64,000 nucleotides of DNA from assembly GCA_025360015.1 (NCBI GenBank), contig JANYCZ010000041.1, positions 44,062 through 108,061 of the forward strand, read 5' to 3'. Each line of letters opens with the position of its first letter. Position 1 is the first letter of the stretch. Shown here piece by piece: positions 43,438-51,629 of this stretch. Source of the stretch: Verrucomicrobiota bacterium. Its GTDB lineage: Bacteria > Verrucomicrobiota > Verrucomicrobiia > Verrucomicrobiales > Verrucomicrobiaceae. The notes below the pieces were generated by a model. It was not told the DNA's origin and did not search any database. It worked only from the letters and a program-made list of their open reading frames with translations. The position numbers were made by a program, and so were the translations under genes.

Positions 43438-44715
43438 CTAATCCACCTGCAGGCGCTCGTCGCTGTCGATGAACATCCAGCACAGTGCCGCGATCAAGTA
43501 CGTCGCTGCCGCGACATAGAGAATCTGATCCCAGTTCTGTCCGGTCAGTTGCATCAGCCATGGTACGGCCACGCCGCCAAGAGCACCGCCCAGATTTCCC
43601 ACCATGTTCATGCTGCCAGAGACAGAACCAGCCAGCTTGCCGCCCACATCCATGCACGCGCCCCACGCACCGGGCATCGAAAGATCATTGCAGAAACCGG
43701 AGAAGCCCAGAGCCAGCATCACATATGTCGGGTTGTTCAAAGCCGTGGCGACCATGATCATGCAGCCCGCCCCCAGCATGCCAAAGACACCCAGCTGACG
43801 CCGCGCACGGCTCAGGTTGCCCGACTTGGCTGACATGCGCCGGGCTACAATGCCGCCGAGAAAGCAGCCGATGCCGCCGAGGAAAAGAGGCAGACCATTG
43901 AGGATCGAGGACCATGTGTCCTTCATGTCCATTTTCAGCTCCTGCTCCATGTACTTTGGCATCCACGTGATGTAGAAGTACCAGACGTAGGTGATGCAGA
44001 AGTAATACAGCCACAGCAGCAGCACGGAACGCGTGGTCAGCAGCCGCTTCCAGGGAATGCGGGCATGCTTTCCGTCCAGATTTTTCTGCGCTTCCTCCAG
44101 CAGTGCCTGCTCCGCTGCATTCACACCTTTGTGGTCCTTCGGATTGTCCCGGAACCACAGGTAAAAACTCACCGCCCAGATCACGCCCAGCCCGGCAAAG
44201 ATCACGAATGTGTGACGCCAGCTCACAAAACCTAAAATCCACACCACCAGCAGCGGTGTGAAGGCACCGCCCCAGCGGGCCGCCATCCAGGTGATGCCCT
44301 GCGCCACACCATGCTCCCGCTGCGGCAACCACACGCTGAACATCTTCGCGATGTTTGGGAAGCCGCCCGCCTCGCCAGCTCCAAACAAAAACCGGCAGAC
44401 CGTCATCGACGCCAGATTCCACGCATAGCCCGTCGCCGCCGTGAACACGCTCCAAAACATCACGATGCGCAGCAGCACACGCCGCGGGCCCCATTTGTCC
44501 CCCAGCCACCCGCCGGGGATCTCGAACAAAGCATAGGCCAGCGTGAAGGCTGAGAACACATAACCCATCTGCGTGTCATCCAGATGCAGATCCTCCTGAA
44601 TGAAGGGCCGCGCCTTCGAGATGCACACCCGGTCAATGTAATGAATGATGCCGAGCATCACGGCGAAAACGATCACGCCATAGCGCGTGCGGGAGGGACG
44701 AAGGGAGGATTCCAT
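43438..44715 (-). CDS. MFS transporter, anion:cation symporter (ACS) type
   Basis: The 425-residue protein with about twelve helices starts at ATG 44715. The first-helix loop IHYIDRVCISKARPFIQEDL resembles ACS-family members such as ExuT and DgoT. The central signature GGWLGDKWGPRRVLL and FLFGAGEAGGFPNIAKMFSVWLP are strongly conserved in hexuronate, galactonate and glucarate symporters. The substrate is therefore probably a sugar acid, which fits a polysaccharide-degrading bacterium, but it may be another organic anion. The NlpC/P60-like gene lies upstream on the same strand after 87 bp. Confidence 0.88.
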   Translation of the reverse strand: MESSLRPSRTRYGVIVFAVMLGIIHYIDRVCISKARPFIQEDLHLDDTQMGYVFSAFTLAYALFEIPGGWLGDKWGPRRVLLRIVMFWSVFTAATGYAWNLASMTVCRFLFGAGEAGGFPNIAKMFSVWLPQREHGVAQGITWMAARWGGAFTPLLVVWILGFVSWRHTFVIFAGLGVIWAVSFYLWFRDNPKDHKGVNAAEQALLEEAQKNLDGKHARIPWKRLLTTRSVLLLWLYYFCITYVWYFYITWMPKYMEQELKMDMKDTWSSILNGLPLFLGGIGCFLGGIVARRMSAKSGNLSRARRQLGVFGMLGAGCMIMVATALNNPTYVMLALGFSGFCNDLSMPGAWGACMDVGGKLAGSVSGSMNMVGNLGGALGGVAVPWLMQLTGQNWDQILYVAAATYLIAALCWMFIDSDERLQVD

Positions 44716-44802
44716 GGACGGTTGGGAGAGCGCGCATGCTGTCACGCGACCTGCGGTGGCGTCAACTACTCAAACCACACCACACGCAAACATATCCCGC
44801 CA

Positions 44803-45639
44803 TCATGGCTCCCCCACGGTCGGGTTCTCCACCACCTGCGCGCTCGCTTTGACCGCCCGCGTCAGCACTTCCTTAGGCTGCTTGGCGCTGGGCATCACCT
44901 CCTGGGCCATGCCTTTGTAGCGCAGCGGTTTGTAGCCGAGCGCCAGCAGCGCAGCCAGCGGCGCCTGTTTGAGGCCGGGCTTCCAGTAGTCGGGTGCGCC
45001 GCCGGTTTCATAGTAGTAGATCCAGGTGTGCTGCGGGTCATACCACCCCGCGCACAGAATGACGTGGCGATGCGGAATGTTCAGCACATCGCCGGGCTGC
45101 AGCTCCTGCGCGCTGGCCAGTTCGGTACACACGGCGGGGAGCTGGCGGGTGTCATGCACGCTCGGCAGTTTCAAACAGCGCGAAATAAAGCCCGAGCAGT
45201 CCACCCCTGCGGCCTGAGCGCTCACGGCAGCGTTGTCGGCACGGCGTTTTTCTGGCGATGACACATCTCCGCCGGCGCTGCCCTTGGCGATGGCGAGATC
45301 AAACGAGGCCGGATCATCAAAGCCGCCCCACTTGTAAGGCACGCCACAGTTCGTCGTGCCCGGCACCCACCAGCCCTTGCGGTCCGCCCCGGGTTCATGA
45401 GTCACATCCGGCGTATTGACGAGGACGCCTGCCTTGTCCTTTCCATGCAGGATGTTGCGCGCAAACGGCTGCCAGGTGTGGTTCGTAAACCGCTGCGCAA
45501 TCGCCATCGCCTCCTCCGGCGTGATCTGCGAAGGGGCCGTGGGATCTCCCGGGATGAGAGGCGTCGGCTCTGCGGCATGTTTTAAGGTCGAGTTGCAACT
45601 CGTCAGGATCAGCAGCAGGGCAGAGAAGGCGCACTTCAT
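44803..45639 (-). CDS. NlpC/P60-like lipoprotein
   Basis: The 278-residue product begins with a lipoprotein signal (CAFSALLLILTSC, lipobox Cys at 15). The second half has an NlpC/P60-like pattern: AGVDCSGFISRCL (Cys148) and, later, HRHVILCAGW (H192), with GDVLNIPH between. These would be the Cys and His of the catalytic triad of a peptidoglycan cysteine peptidase or amidase. The N-terminal part is unrecognised and includes a YKWGGFDDP motif, as often found in these folds. It is divergent from the caspase-TPR gene across 92 bp. Confidence 0.78.
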   Translation of the reverse strand: MKCAFSALLLILTSCNSTLKHAAEPTPLIPGDPTAPSQITPEEAMAIAQRFTNHTWQPFARNILHGKDKAGVLVNTPDVTHEPGADRKGWWVPGTTNCGVPYKWGGFDDPASFDLAIAKGSAGGDVSSPEKRRADNAAVSAQAAGVDCSGFISRCLKLPSVHDTRQLPAVCTELASAQELQPGDVLNIPHRHVILCAGWYDPQHTWIYYYETGGAPDYWKPGLKQAPLAALLALGYKPLRYKGMAQEVMPSAKQPKEVLTRAVKASAQVVENPTVGEP

Positions 45640-45731
45640 TGGGCGAATGATGCGAGATCTGCGCGCCGGGTCAACCCATTGCACCTGTTCATGGGGTTGA
45701 CCTGTGCGTTCCCAATTGCAAACTGCGCGCC

Positions 45732-47147
45732 ATGCCCTCCCGCCTCCGCCTCGTTGGCTGCCTCCTGCTGGCTGCGTTCGCCCTGCGAACAGATGCCGCA
45801 CCCGCCAAGCCCGCCCCACGCACCGCCCTCGTCATTGGCAACGCGAAGTACGAAGCCGCCGTGGGTCCTCTGCGCAACACAGCCAACGATGCTAAAGCCG
45901 TGGCCAAAACCCTGCGTGACCTCGGCTTTGCGGTGATCGAAAAACATGACGTCACGCGCGATCAACTGCTGCGCGCCGTGGTGGAATTCCGCGCCACGCT
46001 GACCAATGCCGAAGTCGGCCTATTTTACTATGCAGGCCACGGCATCTCCGTGGCAGGCTCCAACTACCTGCTGCCGGTCAAGTCCGGCTACACTGCCGAA
46101 GGTGCCGATGATGTGACGCTGCGCCTGCTGGCAGAAACCAAACTCTTCAATGTCGAGCAGGCCGTGGCCGACATGAAATCCTCCGGCGCGCTCTGCAACC
46201 TCGTCATTCTCGACGCCTGCCGCACCACCGCTGTCGCACGCACCGGACGCACCCGGGAGGCCGCCAGCCCCGGCGGCCTGAGCGAGATGAAACCGCCCGC
46301 CGGATCGCTCATCGCCTTTGCCACCGATGCGGGGCAAACCGCCCTCGATGGCGATGGCACCAACGGCCTCTACACCGAAGAACTCCTCAAAAACCTGCGC
46401 ACCCCCGGTTTGACGGTCGAGCAAGTCTTCAAACGCACCCGCGCTGGTGTGCTCGAACGCTCAAAGGGCGGACAGATTCCGGCGGAATACTCACGCCTCA
46501 TCGGCGATGACATTTTCCTCGCCGGTCAGGCTCCCGTTCCCCCACCGCCAGCTGCGCTTCCCGTGGCGGAATCGCCCCCAGCTCCGTCTCCTTCACGCGC
46601 TCCAGATGCGCCACCCGCTCCTGCATTGCCCACGCTGAAAGAGATCTCCAAACTCGCCGCCGCAGGCAAGGCCCGCGAATGTATCGAAGCCCTGCGGCAA
46701 CTCGCCCAGTCCAAAGGCCCCGGTGATTACGCCACCCAACCCATCGAAACGCTGCTGGACCAGGTCAAAGACGACCTCAAAGACGCCACCACCGCATCCC
46801 CCAAAGTCGAAGCCGCCTCTACCACCTGCGAACTCATCCTCACCGCCCTCCGCGACTGCCTGCCACCCGATCACGCCAAGAAAATCCTCTTCACCGCCAA
46901 GGCCTTGAACCGTCACGGCGATACCCTCCTGCTGCTCGGTCGCGCGGATGAAGCCCTCGACGCCTATAACACCGCGCTTCCCCTGACCCCCGACGACTCC
47001 TACATCCTCTACAACCGCGGCCGCGCCCACCTCGCCCTCGGCAGCACCCCCGAAGCCAGGGCCGACTTCACGGAAGCCGCGAGCACTAAATACCATCAGC
47101 TCAAAGCCCGCAAACTGGCAGAAGAAGCGCTGGCAAAACTCAAGTAA
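45732..47147 (+). CDS. Caspase-family peptidase with C-terminal TPR
   Basis: The 471-residue protein has a signal peptide (CLLLAAFALRTDAAPA) and a caspase (C14) domain: ALVIGNAKY at 32-40, catalytic His in YYAGHG (H103) and catalytic Cys in LDACR (C163). A Pro/Ala-rich linker (about residues 265-300) leads to a C-terminal helical part with a TPR (ADEALDAYNTALPLTPDDSYILYNRGRAHLALG). Bacterial caspase-like peptidases cleave after Arg or Lys, and some act in defence or stress. Here the signal peptide implies an envelope location. Target unknown. Confidence 0.9.
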   Translation: MPSRLRLVGCLLLAAFALRTDAAPAKPAPRTALVIGNAKYEAAVGPLRNTANDAKAVAKTLRDLGFAVIEKHDVTRDQLLRAVVEFRATLTNAEVGLFYYAGHGISVAGSNYLLPVKSGYTAEGADDVTLRLLAETKLFNVEQAVADMKSSGALCNLVILDACRTTAVARTGRTREAASPGGLSEMKPPAGSLIAFATDAGQTALDGDGTNGLYTEELLKNLRTPGLTVEQVFKRTRAGVLERSKGGQIPAEYSRLIGDDIFLAGQAPVPPPPAALPVAESPPAPSPSRAPDAPPAPALPTLKEISKLAAAGKARECIEALRQLAQSKGPGDYATQPIETLLDQVKDDLKDATTASPKVEAASTTCELILTALRDCLPPDHAKKILFTAKALNRHGDTLLLLGRADEALDAYNTALPLTPDDSYILYNRGRAHLALGSTPEARADFTEAASTKYHQLKARKLAEEALAKLK

Positions 47148-47164
47148 AACGCCAGACGCATCCG

Positions 47165-47545
47165 TCAGACCTGAGCAGTGTATGGATTGATGACCGTCAG
47201 CTCTTTGATGTGCTTAAAATCTGCCTCGTTCCGCGTGACCAGCGGCATGTCGTATTCCAGCGCAGTAGCGGCGATGATTGCATCCGCCAGGCTCATTTTC
47301 TTTTGCCGACGTAACTGGACCGCACGCCGAATAATTTCATCGTCCAGCGGTACTTCGACAGAGGATGCGATGATCGCCTCCAGTTGATCTTTTCGTTCTT
47401 GGGGCAATGAATCGAAGCGTGGGAAACCCAGCACCTCAATGCGCGACACACTCGCGATCAATGCGTCCGCTCTTTGCACAAAGGGTAGGCACAGAGCGTC
47501 GCCCGGTTCTGCGGCGTAAATGAGTATGTTGCTGTCGCACACCAT
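47165..47545 (-). CDS. PIN-domain toxin (VapC-like)
   Basis: The 126-residue protein has the PIN-domain acidic residues in CDSNILIYAAE (D4), a mid Glu (RIEVLGF), LADAIIAATA and a later TRNEADF. PIN-domain VapC toxins cleave tRNA or rRNA. It starts three bases after the stop of the 96-residue antitoxin-like gene and is read in the same direction, the usual type II order. No remnant of a mobile element is seen around the pair. The target RNA is unknown. Confidence 0.88.
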   Translation of the reverse strand: MVCDSNILIYAAEPGDALCLPFVQRADALIASVSRIEVLGFPRFDSLPQERKDQLEAIIASSVEVPLDDEIIRRAVQLRRQKKMSLADAIIAATALEYDMPLVTRNEADFKHIKELTVINPYTAQV

Positions 47546-47548
47546 GTC

Positions 47549-47839
47549 CTACTCCCTGCCGGGCATGACTCGGTCCTGCCTCAGTTCGCGTTGCCAGACC
47601 ACCGGATCAGGAATGACATCGCTCAATCCACCAAGCGCTCGCAGCTCCTCGTAGGCCTTCTTCCGCTTCGCAATCATTTCCGGTGTCGCCGTCGGTGGTT
47701 GCCGCTTGCCATGAGTGGCTTTCAGCAACATCACCGCATGCATACGCCCTGGTTTTAGCCAGGCCGGCAAAGGCGACAGCAGCTTCACGCTGCCATCGGC
47801 GGCGATCTCGATGTCAGTCTCCAGAGTGTCCATAGTCAT
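47549..47839 (-). CDS. Antitoxin-like protein of the PIN toxin
   Basis: The 96-residue product has a beta-rich N-terminal part (ETDIEIAADGSVKLLSPLPAW) that looks like a short AbrB/SpoVT-type or related DNA-binding element, and a charged C-terminal tail that could wrap the toxin (MIAKRKKAYEELRALGG). The start may be ATG 47839 or 47833. Its placement directly before the PIN gene, with a three-base spacer, is the main support. The family is not securely recognised. Confidence 0.72.
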   Translation of the reverse strand: MTMDTLETDIEIAADGSVKLLSPLPAWLKPGRMHAVMLLKATHGKRQPPTATPEMIAKRKKAYEELRALGGLSDVIPDPVVWQRELRQDRVMPGRE

Positions 47840-47889
47840 GAGTTTCGTTCATCAAACACAGGCTGGCAAGAAATGGCTGTCCCTTTGCC

Positions 47890-48711
47890 TCACTCATGCC
47901 ACGTCCGTGCCACACGCTCGATCTTCAGCGCTTTGCCTGTAGCCGGATCAATGGTGATCAGCGCGCCATTCACCCGCACGGCCCCGCTCCCGACGCCGAA
48001 GCGCGCAGGCATCATGGTGTGGAAGCGTTCGAGCACGGGCTCGATCTGGCTGCCGATGACGCTGTCCATCGGGCCGCACATGCCGGCATCGCTTTGAAAG
48101 GCGGTTCCTTTGGGCAGCACCCGTTCGTCTGCGGTGGGCACGTGGGTGTGGGTGCCGATGACGGCGGAGACCTTGCCATCCAAGTGCCAGCCCATGGCCA
48201 CTTTCTCGCTGGTGGCCTCGGCGTGGAAATCCACGAAAATCACCGGTGTTTCTTCGCGCAGCTTTTCCACGCACGCAGAAATGGCGGGGAAAGGATTATC
48301 GAGCTGCTGGTTCATGAAGGTGCGTCCCTGCAGGTTCACCACGGCCACTTTGCACTTCTTGGATTCCAGCACTATAAAGCCGTTCCCGGGGGTGCCTTCC
48401 GGGTAGTTCATCGGCCGCAGCATGCGCGGCTCATCGGCAAGGTAGGGCACGATCTCCCGCTGATCCCAGATGTGGTCGCCACTGGTCACCACGGCCGCGC
48501 CGGCACGCATGAGACTGATGGCGATTTTTGGCGTGATGCCGCGGCCTCCGGCGGAATTTTCACCGTTCACGACGATGAAGTCGAGTTTGAGCTCCTCCTT
48601 CAGCACAGGCAGCAGCAGCCCGACCGCCTTGCGCCCCGGCTCCCCCACCACATCGCCCAAAAATAGCAGGCGAAAAAGTCCATCCTCACTGTCAGCCGTG
48701 TTGTCATTCAT
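47890..48711 (-). CDS. YmdB/TIGR00282-family metallophosphoesterase
   Basis: The ATG at 48711 gives 273 residues. LLFLGDVVGEPGRKAV, VVNGENSAGGRGI, TSGDHIWDQREI, FVDFHAEATSEKVAMGWHLDG and VIGTHTHVPTADERVLPKGT are all family motifs. They carry the Asp, Glu, Asn and His ligands of a di-metal centre. In Bacillus, YmdB hydrolyses 2',3'-cyclic nucleotides and affects biofilm. The open frame extends far upstream of 48711, but that part is antisense to the amidase gene. Divergent from the amidase gene. Confidence 0.93.
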   Translation of the reverse strand: MNDNTADSEDGLFRLLFLGDVVGEPGRKAVGLLLPVLKEELKLDFIVVNGENSAGGRGITPKIAISLMRAGAAVVTSGDHIWDQREIVPYLADEPRMLRPMNYPEGTPGNGFIVLESKKCKVAVVNLQGRTFMNQQLDNPFPAISACVEKLREETPVIFVDFHAEATSEKVAMGWHLDGKVSAVIGTHTHVPTADERVLPKGTAFQSDAGMCGPMDSVIGSQIEPVLERFHTMMPARFGVGSGAVRVNGALITIDPATGKALKIERVARTWHE

Positions 48712-48765
48712 CGTGGCGCTACTTAGTAGATGATGAAGGCGGGGATCAAGTCTAGGATGCACTTT

Positions 48766-50181
48766 ATGATGATGAAACGAATGCTGCGCCGCTGCCTGCT
48801 GCCGGCCATGCTCGCGCCTGTGATGGCGGCACCGGGCATGGCGCAGACGATTGCGCCCCCGCCAGCCGCAGCCCCCCCTTTGACCCCTGGGCAGATCACA
48901 CCCGGCGCAGCGCCGCTGACGCCTCCGGATGCCCCCGAGGCTGCTACAGCCCCGCCTGCCGCCGCTCCCACACACTGGGACCGCCTGAGCGCGCTCGGCA
49001 CCAAGCCCGACTGGCTCAAGCTGCAGTCGTTTCACCAAACACTCACCCGTGGCGAATTCGAGGCCGCCATGCGGGATGTGTACTCTGACGGCTCCCCCCT
49101 GCCTCCACCTTGGAAGCTGGAATTCGATGGCGTAATCATCAAGACCGGTGATCCCGTCAAACCGGAAGCGCGCATCGCCTTCGCCACCCGCCCAGAGGCA
49201 CCGCTGCCAGGCTCGCGCACGTGGAGGGCTGCGGCCGAAATGCCCCTGCTCAAAGACCGCCCTCTCCTCAGCGACATCCACATCGCCATCGACCCCGGCC
49301 ACATCGGCGGTGGCTATGCCAAGATGGAGGAGCGCACGCTCAGCTTCGCCCCCGGCGAATCCATCCAGGAGGGCGATCTCACCCTCACCACCGCGCAGGT
49401 GCTCGCCGAACGGCTCAAGGCCCTCGGCGCCTACGTCTCCCTGGTGCGAGATCGTGCGGAGCCCGTGACTCTGCAGCGCCCTAACGATCTTGTGGTGCCC
49501 GCGCGCCAGATCCTCGCCGATGCCGGCTTTCCGCAGCCGCAGGAAAATTACAGCGGCGTCACCGGCGATGCGAAAATCCTCACGGTGCAATGGCAGAGCG
49601 AAAAGCTGTTTTACCGCGTCAGCGAGATCCATGCGCGCGGCCAGAAGGTGAACAACACCATCAAGCCAGACGTGGTGCTCTGCCTGCACTTCAACGCCGA
49701 AGCCTGGGGCGATGCCGCCGCGCCGCAGTTCTCACCGATGAATCACATGCATGTGCTCGTGAATGGCTGCTACTCCCCCGTGGAGCTGGAGCAGCAGGAC
49801 GTGCGGTTTGACATGTTTCATCGTCTCTTCTCACGCATCCATCAGGAGGAGCTGCCGCTCGCCGAAGCCGTTGCCAATGGCATGCGTCTGACCACCGGCC
49901 TGCCAGCCTACGTTTACACCACGCACAATGCACGACACGTCGGCACGAACTCCTATGTCTATGCGCGCAACCTGCTTGCCAATCGACTCTATGACTGCCC
50001 GGTCGTTTATCTTGAGCCCTACGTCATGAATAACGAGGAAACCTACCGCCGACTGCTGCGCGGGCATTTCCTTGGCCGCACGCTCATTTCAGGACGCCTG
50101 CAGTCCAGCGCCATCGAGGACTACGTGCAGGGAGTCGTCAAAGGCCTCGTCGCCTACTATCAGAAAAACCGTACGCTATGA
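48766..50181 (+). CDS. N-acetylmuramoyl-L-alanine amidase family protein
   Basis: About 471 residues from ATG 48766, with a signal peptide (MLRRCLLPAMLAPVMAAPGMAQ) and a Pro/Ala-rich linker (residues about 28-60). The Amidase_3 core has DIHIAIDPGHIGG (first zinc His), a later glutamate and VVLCLHFNAEAWG (second zinc His). The family cleaves the bond between muramic acid and L-Ala in peptidoglycan. An AGGA at about 48754 supports ATG 48766, but ATG 48730 is also in frame. The stop overlaps the next ORF by ATGA (50178-50181). A large insert lies between the two zinc motifs. Confidence 0.86.
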   Translation: MMMKRMLRRCLLPAMLAPVMAAPGMAQTIAPPPAAAPPLTPGQITPGAAPLTPPDAPEAATAPPAAAPTHWDRLSALGTKPDWLKLQSFHQTLTRGEFEAAMRDVYSDGSPLPPPWKLEFDGVIIKTGDPVKPEARIAFATRPEAPLPGSRTWRAAAEMPLLKDRPLLSDIHIAIDPGHIGGGYAKMEERTLSFAPGESIQEGDLTLTTAQVLAERLKALGAYVSLVRDRAEPVTLQRPNDLVVPARQILADAGFPQPQENYSGVTGDAKILTVQWQSEKLFYRVSEIHARGQKVNNTIKPDVVLCLHFNAEAWGDAAAPQFSPMNHMHVLVNGCYSPVELEQQDVRFDMFHRLFSRIHQEELPLAEAVANGMRLTTGLPAYVYTTHNARHVGTNSYVYARNLLANRLYDCPVVYLEPYVMNNEETYRRLLRGHFLGRTLISGRLQSSAIEDYVQGVVKGLVAYYQKNRTL

Positions 50182-51611
50182 AGGTGCTCGTCGCAGGATG
50201 TGGATTCGTTGGCGAGCGCGCCGCCGATCTCCTGCATGCCGCAGGGCATGCGGTGATCGGTCTGACGCACTCTCCCGAATCCGCCTCACGTCTCGCCACG
50301 GTCAAACCCTGGCGCACGGAGTCCTGCGACATTTCAAGCCGCGCCGCCGTCACCGCTCTCGCCGCAAAACTCGGTGCCAGCAGCATCGACGCCGTGCTCC
50401 ATTGCGCCAGCTCCGGCCGGGGTGGGGCAGAGATGTATCAGTCCGTCTATGTCGATGGCATGCGGCATCTCACCGAAGCCTTCCCCAAAGCCTTTCCTCT
50501 CTACACCAGCAGCACCAGCGTCTATCCGCAGGTGGAGGGTGAAACTGTCGATGAAACCAGCTTTGCAGACCCAGAGCGCGATACCGGCCGACTGCTCCGC
50601 GAGGCGGAAAACATCGCCCTGAATGCGAAGGGGGCGGTCGCAAGACTCGCCGGCATCTACGGCCCCGGGCGTTCCTTCGTTTTGAAAAACCTGCTCGAAG
50701 GCAAGGCCGCCATCGAGGGCAATCACGGCCAGGGCCGCATCCTCAATCAGATCCATGCCGACGATGCCGCCAGCGCACTCGTCCACCTCATCACGCAGCG
50801 CCTCGGGGGCATCTACAACGTCGTCGATGACGCGCAGATGACGCAGCGGCAGTGCCTGGAACGGCTGTGCTCCATCTTCAGCGTCAAACTGCCCGGCACA
50901 CGCGAACCCGACCCCAATCGCAAACGTGGCTGGAGCCATAAATGCGTCTCCAACACCAAGCTGCATGCCTCAGGCTGGGCACCCCGTTACGCGAGCTATT
51001 TCGATGCCTTGAGCGACGATCCCGATCTCGCCTCCTCCATTCTCGGCCTCGTTCAAACCGGCGAATCTCCCCCGCCCCGCCAGCCGAACATTCTGCTCAT
51101 CGGCCTGATGGGCTCCGGCAAAACCACCGTCGGTCGCATCGTTGCGCATATGATCGGTTTTAAGATCGTCGATACCGATCATCTCATCGTCGATGCCACC
51201 AGGAAAAGCATCCCCGAGATTTTTGCCACGGAAGGCGAGGCCGCATTCCGCCAGCGCGAATCCGCTGCGCTGCGCTCGCTGCTGGGCAAACGCGGCTGCG
51301 TCATCGCCACCGGCGGCGGCATCGTCACCCAGCCGCGCAACCTGCCCATCCTGCGCCATCTCGGCTACACCGTCTGGCTGGACGCGGATCCCGAACGTCT
51401 CGCGCGCCGCACAGCGGTGAATACCAATCGCCCGCTGCTCAATGGGGAGGAAGATCCCAAGGCCAAGCTTGAACGCCTGCTGACTGAGCGCAAACCCATC
51501 TACAAAAGTCTCGCTGATCTGCGCATCAAAACCGCCGAACTCACGCCACAGGAGACTGCGTACGGCGTGATGGAAAGCGCCCGCGTGTTTTTTGCCAAGC
51601 TGCGGAAGTAG
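50178..51611 (+). CDS. aroK: NAD-dependent epimerase fused to shikimate kinase
   Basis: The 477-residue protein joins two enzymes. Residues 1-285 form an extended short-chain dehydrogenase: GCGFVGERAADLL turn, TSSTSVYPQVEG and ARLAGIYGPGRS. Residues 300-475 are a shikimate kinase: the Walker A GLMGSGKTT at about 309-316, VDTDHLI, EGEAAFRQRE and ATGGGIVTQPRN, then RPLLNGE. It would phosphorylate shikimate for chorismate synthesis, while the epimerase part has no known chorismate role. The linker at about 286-300 is Pro-rich. ATG 50178 overlaps the amidase stop. I find no internal stop or frameshift. Confidence 0.88.
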   Translation: MKVLVAGCGFVGERAADLLHAAGHAVIGLTHSPESASRLATVKPWRTESCDISSRAAVTALAAKLGASSIDAVLHCASSGRGGAEMYQSVYVDGMRHLTEAFPKAFPLYTSSTSVYPQVEGETVDETSFADPERDTGRLLREAENIALNAKGAVARLAGIYGPGRSFVLKNLLEGKAAIEGNHGQGRILNQIHADDAASALVHLITQRLGGIYNVVDDAQMTQRQCLERLCSIFSVKLPGTREPDPNRKRGWSHKCVSNTKLHASGWAPRYASYFDALSDDPDLASSILGLVQTGESPPPRQPNILLIGLMGSGKTTVGRIVAHMIGFKIVDTDHLIVDATRKSIPEIFATEGEAAFRQRESAALRSLLGKRGCVIATGGGIVTQPRNLPILRHLGYTVWLDADPERLARRTAVNTNRPLLNGEEDPKAKLERLLTERKPIYKSLADLRIKTAELTPQETAYGVMESARVFFAKLRK

Positions 51612-51629
51612 GAGCATCCGGCCTCACGC

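Noticed and set aside
47165..47839. Mobile-element origin of the toxin-antitoxin pair
   Set aside because: No transposase, integrase, att repeat or change in base composition was seen around it.
48712..49689. In-frame upstream extension of the YmdB-type gene
   Set aside because: The extension is antisense to the amidase gene, and all conserved motifs start after 48711.
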